From Chitinophaga niabensis (lineage in GTDB: Bacteria; Bacteroidota; Bacteroidia; Chitinophagales; Chitinophagaceae): a DNA stretch of 64,000 nucleotides. Positions 9,658-20,000 of this stretch are shown here, piece by piece. The notes below the pieces were generated by a model. That model did no database searches and was not told the DNA's origin. It worked only from the letters and a program-made list of their open reading frames with translations. The translations under genes and the position numbers were made by a program. The first letter of the stretch is position 1. Each line of letters starts with the position of its first letter. The DNA lies in NCBI RefSeq assembly GCF_039545795.1, contig NZ_CP154260.1:5089001-5153000 (forward strand). The letters run 5' to 3'.

Positions 9658-12600
9658 ATGATTAAAAACATTACAATTCAGCGCATCAGGCTGCTGACTT
9701 CTGCCTGTCTCCTTCTGGCAGCATTTATGTTTCCCACCGGTCTCCATGCTCAGGCCATTACCGTATCAGGTATTGTGAAAGACGAAAAAGGGGAACTTTT
9801 GCCAGGTGTAGTTGTCCGGGTTAAAGGAACTTCTACAGGCACCACCTCTGGTACAGGTGGTAAATATTCCATCAATACCGGCATTGATAATGCCACACTT
9901 ATTTTTTCCTTTATAGGATATGCTACCCAGGAAGTAGTAGTTGGCGGCAGAAGTAGTGTAGATGTTACCCTTGCTTCCAGCGAAAAATCACTGGAGCAGG
10001 TGGTAGTAGTGGGTTATGGTTCTATCCGTAAAAGCGACATCACTGGATCCATTTCCTCTGTAAGTTCCAAAGAAATAAAAGCAGTTCCCGCAGCTTCTCT
10101 TTCACAGGCACTGGAAGGAAGGGCAGCCGGGGTAAAAGTATCCCAGGCTTCCAATGCACCCGGCGGAGGAATGACCATCCGTATCCGCGGAGGCAACTCT
10201 ATCCAGGGAGGTAATGAGCCATTGTATGTAGTGGATGGTTATCCATTATATAATGAAAGCGGCCCGGCCATCAATCCTAACGATATAGAATCCATGGAGA
10301 TCCTCAAAGATGCATCCGCCACCGCTATCTATGGATCAAGAGGTGCGAACGGCGTTATCATCATTCAAACAAAAAGAGGAAGGTCAGGAAGGAATAACAT
10401 CCAGTTCGAAAGTTACTACGGCATGCAAACCGTACGCAAAAAGCTGGACCTCCTGAATGCTACAGAACTGGCCACCCTCGTAAACGAAGGTGTAAAGAAT
10501 GTAAACGCAGATAACCCAACCGCTCCGCCAAGAGCACTTCCTTTCACAGATGCACAGATTGCTGCTTTAGGTGAAGGAACCGACTGGCAGGATGCTATTT
10601 TCCAGGATGCGCCCATTCAAAACTACCAACTCACCTTCTCCGGAGGCAACGATAAAACACAATACGCCGTTTCCGGTAACTACTTCGATCAGCAGGGTAT
10701 TGTGATCAATTCCGGTTACGGCCGTGGATCTGTTCGCATGAACCTGGACCAGGAGATCAACAGCCGCTTTAAACTGAGCACCAGTTTAACGGTTACCCGC
10801 AGCAAAGGAAAATCTGTAAATACAGATGGTGATGGTGGCGCAGGCGCTGGTGTTGTATATGGCGCACTCAACTTCTCTCCCACTGTTCCTATCTTCCAGG
10901 CAGATGGCAAAACCTACACGGTGAACAACCGCCCCGGCGGTATCCTGATCAGCAACCCTGTTGCCATGGCCAACGAAACCAGGAACAATGCCACCGGTAC
11001 CCGTTTGCTGGGTAACATTGCCGGAGAATATAAAATAATTGAAGGCCTGGTGTTCAAAGCTTTGCTCGGAGCCAACCTCAACTATAATAAAACAAACTTC
11101 TACCTGCCAAGGACTGTTTATTCAGGTCTTGCCAATAACGGTAGCGCCAATATTTATTCTTCTCAATATGGTGAATGGCTGAGTGAAAATACCCTCTCCT
11201 ACAGGAAAACATTTAACAAGATCCATAAGCTGAATGTACTGGCAGGTTATACTTTCCAAATGGCCAACTTTGAAGATGTACGTGCCAGCGCACAAAACTT
11301 CTCCAACGACATTCTTATTTATAATAATCTCGGTACCGCGCAACAGACCAACACGGGTTCTTCCAATAAAAACGATTGGGCGCTGCGCTCTTACATCGGG
11401 CGTATCAACTACGACCTGAAAGAAAAATATCTCTTAACCCTCACCGGCCGGATAGATGGTTCTTCCCGTTTCGGAGAAGGTAACAAGAGCGCTTTCTTCC
11501 CTTCAGGTTCTGTAGCATGGCGTATCTCCAACGAATCGTTCATGCATAATGTAAAAGCCGTGAGTGACCTGAAGATCCGTGCCAGCTATGGTTTAACAGG
11601 TAATCAGGAAATTGGTCAGTATCAATCACTGGGAGGCCTTCAAACACAGAACTACAACTTCGGGAATGTACTCACTGTTGGATATGCCCCTAACCGGATC
11701 GGTAACCCTAAACTGAAATGGGAAACCACCACACAGGTGGATATCGGCTTAGACTTCGCTTTATTCAACAACCGCATCCAGGTTACTGCAGATTGGTATC
11801 AGAAGAAAACCAAAGACCTGCTGTATAACGTATCACTCCCCATCACCTCCGGTTACTTCACTTCCCTCCAGAACATCGGAAAAGTAAAGAACCAGGGAAC
11901 GGAGTTAGCGATTAACTCTACCAACCTTACCGGCGAATTCCAATGGAACACCAGCTTCAATATCTCCTACAATAAAAATGAGATCCTTGACCTGGGTGCT
12001 GTAACAGGTGATATTCCTTCCGGTGGTGCCAGCGGACACCTTCAATTAGGTAACTCCGGTATCCTGCGTGTAGGCCAGCCAATTGGTGTTTTCTTTGGCC
12101 TGGTAACAGATGGTATTTTCCAGAATGCGGAAGAGATTGCAAAGTCTGCACAGAAATCCGCCAAACCGGGAGACCGCAGGTACAAGGACATTAACCCCGA
12201 TGGTGTGATCAACTCTTCAGACCGTGTGATCCTTGGTCATGCACAACCTGATTATACATTCGGCTTCACTAATAATTTTTCTTTTAAAGGATTTGACCTG
12301 AGCGTTTTCTTCCAGGGAGTAGAAGGTAACAGCATCTTCAACCTGAACCGTTTTGAACTGGAATCCCAAACAGGTGTAAGTAACCAGCTGGCTTCTGTAA
12401 AAGACCGCTGGACGCCTACCAATCCAAGTCAAACTATTCCACGCGCCAGCGCTAACGGCCAGCCTTACCAGGTTACCAGCCGCCAGGTAGAAGATGGTTC
12501 TTACATCCGCCTCCGCAACATTCAGTTGGGTTACAACTTCCCTTCCAGCCTGCTCAAACGTGCCGGTTTAACCAATGCGAAGATCTATGTAAGCGCACAA

Positions 12601-12741
12601 AACCTGCTCACCTTCACAGATTACTCCGGATTCGATCCTGAAGTAAGCCGTTTCGGACAGGAAAATCTCAGCCAGGGAACAGACTATGGTAGCTACCCTT
12701 CCTCTAAAATATTCCTGGTGGGTGTTAATATCGGTTTGTAA
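9658..12741 (+). CDS. SusC/RagA-family TonB-linked outer-membrane transporter
   Basis: A 1027-residue SusC-type receptor that would form the barrel under the SusD lid encoded next. It has a signal peptide ending LHAQ at residue 32, a carboxypeptidase-regulatory-like domain (about 33-115), the SusC plug signatures GNEPLYVVDGYP and ATAIYGSRGANGVII, and a C-terminal barrel. There is no STN domain, so it is not wired to a FecR anti-sigma factor; the LuxR-tailed regulator just upstream is the probable controller. SusD starts 19 bp downstream. The flanking genes are redox enzymes and a hydrolase rather than classic glycosidases, so the ligand may not be a common polysaccharide. Confidence 0.95.
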   Translation: MIKNITIQRIRLLTSACLLLAAFMFPTGLHAQAITVSGIVKDEKGELLPGVVVRVKGTSTGTTSGTGGKYSINTGIDNATLIFSFIGYATQEVVVGGRSSVDVTLASSEKSLEQVVVVGYGSIRKSDITGSISSVSSKEIKAVPAASLSQALEGRAAGVKVSQASNAPGGGMTIRIRGGNSIQGGNEPLYVVDGYPLYNESGPAINPNDIESMEILKDASATAIYGSRGANGVIIIQTKRGRSGRNNIQFESYYGMQTVRKKLDLLNATELATLVNEGVKNVNADNPTAPPRALPFTDAQIAALGEGTDWQDAIFQDAPIQNYQLTFSGGNDKTQYAVSGNYFDQQGIVINSGYGRGSVRMNLDQEINSRFKLSTSLTVTRSKGKSVNTDGDGGAGAGVVYGALNFSPTVPIFQADGKTYTVNNRPGGILISNPVAMANETRNNATGTRLLGNIAGEYKIIEGLVFKALLGANLNYNKTNFYLPRTVYSGLANNGSANIYSSQYGEWLSENTLSYRKTFNKIHKLNVLAGYTFQMANFEDVRASAQNFSNDILIYNNLGTAQQTNTGSSNKNDWALRSYIGRINYDLKEKYLLTLTGRIDGSSRFGEGNKSAFFPSGSVAWRISNESFMHNVKAVSDLKIRASYGLTGNQEIGQYQSLGGLQTQNYNFGNVLTVGYAPNRIGNPKLKWETTTQVDIGLDFALFNNRIQVTADWYQKKTKDLLYNVSLPITSGYFTSLQNIGKVKNQGTELAINSTNLTGEFQWNTSFNISYNKNEILDLGAVTGDIPSGGASGHLQLGNSGILRVGQPIGVFFGLVTDGIFQNAEEIAKSAQKSAKPGDRRYKDINPDGVINSSDRVILGHAQPDYTFGFTNNFSFKGFDLSVFFQGVEGNSIFNLNRFELESQTGVSNQLASVKDRWTPTNPSQTIPRASANGQPYQVTSRQVEDGSYIRLRNIQLGYNFPSSLLKRAGLTNAKIYVSAQNLLTFTDYSGFDPEVSRFGQENLSQGTDYGSYPSSKIFLVGVNIGL

Positions 12742-12760
12742 TTAAAAGAATCAATTAAAA

Positions 12761-14173
12761 ATGATGATCATGAAACGTATCCTCTATATATTCGGACTGG
12801 TGGTTATAGGTGTATCTTCCTGTCAAAAACTGGATGAAAGCCCACAGTCATTTATTTCACCGGAAAATTTCTACAAAACCCGTAATGATGCCATCGCTGC
12901 TGTAAGTGCAGCGTATGCACCCGTTCGGAACAATGGTTTCGTTACCCGTAACTATGCTATCCTCGGAGAGATCACTACGGATAACATGTTCCCACTGCCA
13001 AACAACAACGACCGTGTACAGTTGGATAACTTTGTACACACCCCCACAAACGGTATCCTGCGCGAAACCTGGCAGAACTTCTACCAGGGTATTTCCTACA
13101 CCAACTTCGTGATCGACTACGTTCCAAACATTGATATGGACGTTGCATTGAGAGACAGGTTAGTAGGTGAAGCAAAATTCCTGCGTGCATTCTATTACTA
13201 TCACCTTGTACGTTTGTTCGGAGACCTTCCGCTGATGACTACAGCGCTGGCTTCCCTGGATAAACTGACCTATCCTAAACGTGCGCCTAAAGCCGATGTG
13301 TATGTACAGATCATTAAGGACCTGAAAGACGCAGAAGCTATACTGCCCAATAATTACACCGGTGCTGATCAGGGCCGCGCTACAAAAGGAGCCGCCCAGG
13401 CATTCCTGGCCAGCGTTTACTTAACACAGAAACAATATCAGCTGGCAGCAGGTAAAGCAGCAGAGATCATGAACAACCCTGCACTGGGTTATGGACTCTG
13501 GGATAGTTATATAGATGTATACGATATCAAAAATGAATTCGGTAAGGAAGCCATCTTTGATGCACAATTCTTAAGCGGCCCTTCAGGACAAGGTGGTAAC
13601 CTGATCGCCTTCTTTGCGCAGGAAAACAACACCGTGGGTGGCAGAGGATTCGGTTCCTTCCAGCCTACAGTAGAACTCTACAACAGCTTCAATGCAAACG
13701 ACATCCGCCGTACTGTTTTCTTCACCAGGGGAACAGACAATAAATGGTACTGCAACAAATGGATTGATGCAGATGCCAAAACAGAGAACCAGTCTGACAA
13801 CAACTACCCCTTGATGCGTTATGCAGAAGTAGTATTAACCTTTGCGGAAGCATATAACGAAGTGAACGTACCTGTTAACGACAATGACGCGTATAAAGCC
13901 ATCAACCTCATCCGTAAAAGATCAGGGTTGCCTAACCTGGCCAATTTAACACAGGCACAGCTGCGTGATTCCATCCTCAACGAAAGAAGACTGGAACTCT
14001 GCTTTGAAGGACATCGCTGGTTTGACCTGGTACGTACAGACAGGCTGGTGAGTACCATGTTGGCAAAAGGTTCCGCTAACGTTAAAGATTTCCACGTCCT
14101 ATTCCCTGTACCACAGTTTGAAATCGATTTGAATCCAAACTTGAAACCTCAGAACACGGGTTACCCGCAATAA
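12761..14173 (+). CDS. SusD/RagB-family surface lipoprotein
   Basis: A 470-residue nutrient-binding lipoprotein, the lid partner of the SusC gene ending 19 bp upstream. The lipobox is VSSC with Cys21 as the lipidated residue. The alpha-helical SusD fold is recognisable from the N-terminal segment with ISPENFYKTRNDAIAAVSAA, TPR-like repeats, and the C-terminal family signature RRLELCFEGHRWFDLVRTD. Three ATGs (12761, 12764, 12770) could start translation; the last gives the most typical signal peptide. A strong terminator follows at 14198, so the regulator-SusC-SusD unit probably ends here. Confidence 0.94.
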   Translation: MMIMKRILYIFGLVVIGVSSCQKLDESPQSFISPENFYKTRNDAIAAVSAAYAPVRNNGFVTRNYAILGEITTDNMFPLPNNNDRVQLDNFVHTPTNGILRETWQNFYQGISYTNFVIDYVPNIDMDVALRDRLVGEAKFLRAFYYYHLVRLFGDLPLMTTALASLDKLTYPKRAPKADVYVQIIKDLKDAEAILPNNYTGADQGRATKGAAQAFLASVYLTQKQYQLAAGKAAEIMNNPALGYGLWDSYIDVYDIKNEFGKEAIFDAQFLSGPSGQGGNLIAFFAQENNTVGGRGFGSFQPTVELYNSFNANDIRRTVFFTRGTDNKWYCNKWIDADAKTENQSDNNYPLMRYAEVVLTFAEAYNEVNVPVNDNDAYKAINLIRKRSGLPNLANLTQAQLRDSILNERRLELCFEGHRWFDLVRTDRLVSTMLAKGSANVKDFHVLFPVPQFEIDLNPNLKPQNTGYPQ

Positions 14174-14197
14174 GCTGAGCTGGCGTTTAATTCTAAA

Positions 14198-14231
14198 GGG
14201 CTGATTGATCTATTCAATCAGCCCTTTTTTT
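14198..14231 (+). terminator. Rho-independent terminator after susD
   Basis: GGGCTGATTGA (14198-14208) pairs perfectly with TCAATCAGCCC (14214-14224) around a 5-base loop, followed by seven T residues. It lies 24 bp after the SusD stop and ends the SusCD transcript. Confidence 0.92.
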
Positions 14232-14245
14232 ATTAAATTTATTAC

Positions 14246-15217
14246 ATGAATATCCTGATGCTAATAACCCTGGCTACTGCGTTCTTCCCTGCAAAGCAGA
14301 TCATAACCGTGAATGGTCCTATCGATGCCAACAGCCTGGGGGTCACCCTTGCGCATGAACATGTACTGGTAGATTTTATCGGCGCAGACAAAACAAATGA
14401 AAGCAGGTGGGATAAAACAACTGTACTCAATAAAGTAGTTCCTTATTTCATGGAAGCAAAACAAGCCGGGGTGCAGGCTGTTGTTGAATGCACACCTGCG
14501 TTCTTAGGAAGAGATGTACGGCTGTTAAAAATGCTCTCCGATAAAACAGGCATACAGTTCATTACCAACACCGGGTATTATGGCGCCCGCTCCAATAAAC
14601 ACCTTCCCTCCTGGGCATTTACTGAAACTGCAGAACAACTGGCTGCCAGGTGGATTGAGGAGTTTGAGCATGGAATAGACGGCACGGGCATCAAACCGGG
14701 ATTTATTAAGATCAGTGTAGATGGCCCAACGAATGGACTCACGGACATTCATAAAAAGCTCGTTCGTGCCGCTGCTATCACACACCTGAAAACAGGGCTT
14801 ATTATTTTTTCCCATACAGGGCCTGCCAGAGCTGCATTTGAGCAACTGGATATATTAAAAGAGATGAAGGTGAAACCGGATGCATTTGTATGGGTACATG
14901 CACAGGCAGAGAAAGATAAAACGATGCATATCCGTGCAGCAAAAATGGGAGCATGGGTGAGCCTTGATAATGTAGGCGTAAATAATGAATATTACCTGGA
15001 AGCACTGACTGGCTTAAAAGAAGCCGGATTATTACACCGTGTATTACTCTCTCATGATGCAGGATATTATCGTCCCGGAGAACCGGATGGCGGGGATTTC
15101 AGGGGATATACAGAGATTTTTAAGCTACTGGTCCCACAGTTGAAAGAAAAAGGATTTTCAGAAAAAGATATTGAACTGTTACTTGTTAAAAACCCTGCTG
15201 AGGCATTGAAGATATAG
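14246..15217 (+). CDS. Phosphotriesterase-family metal-dependent hydrolase
   Basis: A 323-residue TIM-barrel hydrolase of the phosphotriesterase (amidohydrolase) family. The binuclear metal site is complete: His37 and His39 (AHEHVL), Lys155 as the bridging carbamylated lysine (GFIKIS), His190 (FSHTG), His218 (WVHAQ) and Asp271 (LSHDAG). A hydrophobic start (MNILMLITLATAFFPA) suggests export, which is unusual because most relatives are cytoplasmic. Characterised family members hydrolyse lactones, including sugar lactones, or phosphotriesters. The next genes encode a PQQ-type sugar dehydrogenase and a cytochrome, so a lactonase acting on sugar oxidation products would make sense (inference). 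It sits just after a terminator and has its own promoter or read-through. Confidence 0.87.
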   Translation: MNILMLITLATAFFPAKQIITVNGPIDANSLGVTLAHEHVLVDFIGADKTNESRWDKTTVLNKVVPYFMEAKQAGVQAVVECTPAFLGRDVRLLKMLSDKTGIQFITNTGYYGARSNKHLPSWAFTETAEQLAARWIEEFEHGIDGTGIKPGFIKISVDGPTNGLTDIHKKLVRAAAITHLKTGLIIFSHTGPARAAFEQLDILKEMKVKPDAFVWVHAQAEKDKTMHIRAAKMGAWVSLDNVGVNNEYYLEALTGLKEAGLLHRVLLSHDAGYYRPGEPDGGDFRGYTEIFKLLVPQLKEKGFSEKDIELLLVKNPAEALKI

Positions 15218-15272
15218 CGTTATTGCTGTTGATTAGGAACAGATTTTGATTCCTCTTCAGCAAAAACAGCTC

Positions 15273-16706
15273 ATGAAATATCTTGCACTATTATGCTTAC
15301 TAACAGGCCTCTATAGCTGTTATGGCACACGTACTTCAAAAGGTGGCGGCGAGATATCTTCTCCAGCTCCACGCACACCTAATACAGCTGACCTGGTTTT
15401 ACCGGAAGGATATACCGCAGAAGTATTGACCACAGGTCTTAACTTCCCCACTGCTATGGCTTTTGATGAACAGGGCACTCCTTATGTGATAGAAGCCGGG
15501 TATTCTTATGGAGAAATATTTACGAATCCTAAACTGCTGAAGGTGGCCAATGGTAAAACTACCGTAGTAGCAACAGGAGAAAAGAACGGCCCCTGGACGG
15601 GGATCACCTTCTACAAAGATAATTTCTATATAGCCGAAGGTGGCCAGGGTGAGGGCGGAAAAATATTAAAAGTAACAGCAGATGGAAAGATAACTGCTTT
15701 GGTAAAAGATCTGCCGGGCATGGCAGACCATCATACCAATGGCCCCGTTGTGATGAATGATCACATATATTTTGCCATAGGTTCCGCAACTAATGCCGGT
15801 GTAGTAGGGCCGGACAATGCTGATTTCGGTTGGTTAAAACGGCATCCTGAACTGCACGACATTCCCTGTGACGACATTACACTGAATGGGGTAAACTTTG
15901 AAACAGATAATCCCTTAACTGCGGATGGAAAAGATAAAGCAGTGACAGGTGCTTACCTCCCATTTAATACCGCAGCTAAAGATGGCCAGGTTATTAAAGG
16001 CAAACTGCCGTGTACAGGCTCCGTACTTCGTATACCGGTTGGCGGTGGTAAAATCCAACTGGTAGCCTGGGGCCTTCGTAATCCTTATGGATTAGCCGTT
16101 TCACCTCAGGGCAAATTATACGTAACAGAAAATGCCGCAGATGAAAGAGGCAGCCGTCCATTATGGGGAGTGGGTGATGTGCTTTGGGAAGTAAAGGATG
16201 GCACCTGGTACGGATGGCCTGATTATTCTGAAGGCAAGCCGGTTAAACTTTTTAAAACTCCCGGCGGAACAGCTGTTCAGACATTATTGAAAAACAAACC
16301 CGGCAATGTTCCCAAACCTGTTGCCGTACTGGCTGTACATTCTTCCTCCAACGGAATAGATTTTTCAAACAATGAAAGTTTTGGCTATAAAGGCAATGCA
16401 TTTATTGCCCAATTTGGGGATATGGCGCCCAATGTAGGGAAAGTATTATCACCCGTTGGGTTTAAAGTAGTATGGGTAGATGTAGCTACCGGAGAAGTAA
16501 AAGATTTTGCCGTAAACAAAGGGAAGAAGAATGGACCGGCCAGCCGTCTCAGAACAGGAGGATTGGAACGGCCTGTTTCTGTAAAATTCGATCCCTCCGG
16601 CAAAGCATTATACATCGTGGATTTTGGAATACTGCGAACAACCCCTGAAGGGCAGTCGGTTCCTGTGGAGAACAGTGGTGTGGTTTGGAAAATAACTAAA
16701 AGGTAA
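15273..16706 (+). CDS. PQQ-dependent sugar dehydrogenase-like lipoprotein
   Basis: A 477-residue six-bladed beta-propeller protein of the soluble glucose/sorbosone dehydrogenase family, which oxidises aldoses with the cofactor PQQ. I start it at ATG 15273 because that gives a clean lipoprotein signal (LLTGLYSC, Cys17) rather than the upstream TTG. Blade motifs include GLRNPYGLAVSPQGKLYVTE and PVSVKFDPSGKALYIVDFG. It probably sits on the periplasmic membrane face. A c-type cytochrome gene follows after 5 bp, a natural electron acceptor. Some family members lack PQQ binding, so activity is inferred. It is 55 bp after the phosphotriesterase-like gene and likely in the same operon. Confidence 0.85.
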   Translation: MKYLALLCLLTGLYSCYGTRTSKGGGEISSPAPRTPNTADLVLPEGYTAEVLTTGLNFPTAMAFDEQGTPYVIEAGYSYGEIFTNPKLLKVANGKTTVVATGEKNGPWTGITFYKDNFYIAEGGQGEGGKILKVTADGKITALVKDLPGMADHHTNGPVVMNDHIYFAIGSATNAGVVGPDNADFGWLKRHPELHDIPCDDITLNGVNFETDNPLTADGKDKAVTGAYLPFNTAAKDGQVIKGKLPCTGSVLRIPVGGGKIQLVAWGLRNPYGLAVSPQGKLYVTENAADERGSRPLWGVGDVLWEVKDGTWYGWPDYSEGKPVKLFKTPGGTAVQTLLKNKPGNVPKPVAVLAVHSSSNGIDFSNNESFGYKGNAFIAQFGDMAPNVGKVLSPVGFKVVWVDVATGEVKDFAVNKGKKNGPASRLRTGGLERPVSVKFDPSGKALYIVDFGILRTTPEGQSVPVENSGVVWKITKR

Positions 16707-16711
16707 ACATC

Positions 16712-17047
16712 ATGAGAACGATCATCTTTTTATGCGCGATGATATGTATGGCCTGCACAGCACGCCGCATGCCGGTTACAAGTGAAAACAGAACTGAAAG
16801 CGCTCAACTGGCGCATGGACGGGATAAATACATGCAGTACTGCCAGAAATGTCACCCTATGGGAGAAACAGGCCTTGGCCCTGCTTTAAATAATCTTCCG
16901 GCGCCTGGTTTCATCAAGCGTTTTCAGGTAAGACATGGATTAGGTGCTATGCCGGCTTTTAAACAGGATGTGATCAGCCGGAATGATCTGAATGGCATTA
17001 TGCGTTATATGAGATCAATGAAGAAGAGCGAAAAACTTCCGGTATAA
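16712..17047 (+). CDS. Small c-type cytochrome lipoprotein
   Basis: A 111-residue mono-haem cytochrome c. The lipobox is ICMAC with Cys15; the haem motif is CQKCH (Cys44, Cys47, His48), and Met80 in GAMPAF is the likely axial ligand. It begins 5 bp after the PQQ-type dehydrogenase, so the likely role is to carry electrons from that enzyme to the respiratory chain. It is the last gene of the plus-strand run and converges on the M60 peptidase gene. Confidence 0.92.
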   Translation: MRTIIFLCAMICMACTARRMPVTSENRTESAQLAHGRDKYMQYCQKCHPMGETGLGPALNNLPAPGFIKRFQVRHGLGAMPAFKQDVISRNDLNGIMRYMRSMKKSEKLPV

Positions 17048-17050
17048 AAG

Positions 17051-17082
17051 TAAAAAGGGGATGAAGCATATACTTCACCCCC
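17051..17082 (-). terminator. Terminator hairpin for the M60 peptidase gene
   Basis: On the minus strand, GGGGTGAAG pairs with CTTCATCCCC (one bulged base) around a short AT-rich loop, followed by TTTTTA. It lies 10 bp past the M60 stop codon, between convergent genes. On the plus strand no T-run follows, so it acts mainly for the minus-strand gene. Confidence 0.75.
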
Positions 17083-17091
17083 TTCGTAAAA

Positions 17092-20000
17092 TTATTGTTT
17101 TACCAGTTTCAATACTGTTCGTTTTTCATGCTGCTTCACTTCCACAAAATAAACACCCGGTTTAAGCTCTGCACCAAACCTTATCAGCTGGCCGGCCGGC
17201 GTGGATATTTGTTTCACCAACCTCCCCGCAACATCCATTATCCTGATCTGTACTAATTTCTCACCATCACTTTGCAAAGTGAGCGTAAACTCATTACTAC
17301 TGGGATTAGGGAATGCCTTGATCCCCACTTCCGTATCGATCACTTTGCCCAAACTGCTTATGAATTGCGGCGCAACCTGGATAGTTGACCAGGTACCGAT
17401 CTCCTGGTAGCTGCCTGTAGCAGGGATTGTTTTACTGCTCACTGAACTCCCTGCAGATGATTGAAGCGCATATTGCTCCCGCAGGTAAAAGAAATTCCCA
17501 TCAGGGCTCACCGGTGTGAATTTATCCATCCTGCTATACCCCTTTGAAAAGGCAGTAGTAGAATCTGCATTGTACCAGAGTTTTATTCCAAAACTTCCAT
17601 GCGCATCATGACGGCGTGCCAGCAGTTTTACCTCTAATACATCGGCAGGTGTGTAAACAATACTATCAGCACTGATAGGTATAACGATTTTTCTGCTGCT
17701 GCCCAGGTCTTTCCCTGAAATAGTCTGATCTGTCAGCGTACCAGCGCCAACCAGCGCACCATTTAAATACAACTGCGCCTGTATATCAACTTGTCGTCCA
17801 TGACTGCTGTTGTTGGTAGTGCCTGCAAAAATAGTGATGGCACCAAAGGAGCTTTTCAGATATTCCACCATCACTGCCTGTGTAGCAGTTGCGCTATTAC
17901 CACTGCGGTCTGTTGCTGTCCATGTAACAGTGGTATTACCTATTGGGAAAGAGGCAGGTGCATTGTTGGTGATACTCGCAACACCACCGTTATCCGTCAC
18001 TACCGGGGTGCCAATATTCACTACCGCAGGAGATGATGCGGTGCTGGCTGTGATAGCTGGTGGCGCCAAAATCACCGGGGCAATAGTATCCGCTATCACC
18101 ACAACCGTTATGGAATCAGACCAGGTACTCAGTTGTGTACTGTCTTTCACTTTCGCTTTTATGCCATAAGTGCCCGGCGCAACATCTTCCCAATTCCATT
18201 GATAAGGAGATGAGGTAACAGTAGCTTTCTCTTCTCCATTCACATAGAACTGCACACTATCCACCTGCTGATCATCACTGGCATTGGCCTGTATAGTTAC
18301 AGTGCTGTGCTCAATCAATGTGTCGTTATTGGAAGGCTGCGTTAAAGTGATCTTTGGATAAGTATTGATCAGCAATACCGGTTTCAGTTTAGCATCTGCT
18401 ACTTCTTTTGAATGGAAACTCGCATCATTGGTTTGCCCGGACACGGTAGAAACAATCACGAGCGACAACACCTTATCACCATTTATTTCTTCTATCACCT
18501 GGTTGCTGATATCCCATTCTGCGGTACCTGTTCTTTTCCCCTGCAATGTTGCCAGCAGTACAGCATTAGCCGGTTTGTTATTCCAGTTAATACCTGTTTC
18601 CGTCCAGCTGTCATCTGTACTTTTCCATACCTGCCATTGCGTACCGGCGATGGCAGTACCGGCACCTGATAACTGCAAACGAAGTTTTGCAGTGCCCGGA
18701 TCCGTATAACCATGCAGATCGAATTTGAGGTAAGTGATCCTGCTGAATCCGCTATTGCCATCTTTCTTTACCACCAATCCTGTTGCAGTACCATAATTGG
18801 TGGTGGCTGTTCCACCATCACGCACATAGGCATCTGCTACCGGGAACAATCCGCCGGTAACGACATTAACATTGGATGATGTAGCCGTATCACCATTCTG
18901 ATAGATCGCTTTCGCTCTCAGCGTGTAACTACCCTGCGTTGCATTCTGCCAGGAGAAACTATAAGGTGCTGTGGAAGACTCTCCTATCTTAATACTATCT
19001 GCATAGAATGCCATCTTCGTAATAGGGCTGCCGGTAGCAGCGGCATTGGCATTGATAACAATAGCAGTGCCGGAGGGGAAAGAAGTGTTCTCTACAGGAG
19101 AAGTAATAGATACTGCATCCATTGTTACATTCGTCACAGCCGAAGTCGCCACGGCATCACCTAAACTGGTGACCTTTGCAGTCAGGGCATAGTTACCAGG
19201 ACTAACACCATTCCAGGCATAGCTATAAGGAGCCGTGCTATCCTCTCCCAGTTTCACAGCGCCCTGGAAGAATTCCACTTTACGGATACCTTCAGGACCA
19301 TTAGCGGTAGCGGAAATATTGATATCGGAACCTGCAGGAAAAACGGCATTCGCTGCAGGAGCAGTGATCGCAGCCGTCAGGTCTTCCCGCAAAGTAGAAG
19401 GGTCTGTTGCCGGTGCCGGGTATCCCAATGCATTGATCTCCTCATACACAGACTGGTTCACATTCAATCCCCAGTTCCTGAAGAACTGCCCGAGGTTCTT
19501 TCCACTGATCTGGCAGGCATACAACATGAACGTCCGCATTTCCACTTCGTCCGTACCGGATGAAGGCGCTTCTTCCCGAACGCGTTTATGTAAGGTATGA
19601 TAGAACGCATCCCCATATGCTAACCATAACTGATGGAACATACCCAGGCGCATAAAAAGGGATACGCTGCTGGCATTAAAGTTTTTTGAAGCCTGCGGCT
19701 GCGCTAAATAGTTCATGATACTATTCCAGTCACTTGTGCTCATGCCCTGCTGCCCGGGATGAATAGCTCTCTTCGCAGCCAGGGAATAAATATTCACGCA
19801 TACTTCAATACAGGTACTCCAGGTCCAGGCAGAATGCTGATGGTGATGCCCCAACTCGTGGAAAACACCCCAGCCGCCATCCTGCAGGATATAGGAAGGA
19901 GATAAGATCCAGTTGATGTTCACCGTCGGTATCCTTACGCGGCCTAAAGATGTGGCATCCGGATTGCCGCTGGCTTTTTCCAGCATCATTATTTTGTTGC

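Noticed and set aside
15246..15272. Start of the PQQ-type dehydrogenase at TTG 15246
   Set aside because: ATG 15273 gives a standard lipoprotein signal; the extra nine residues are polar and do not fit.
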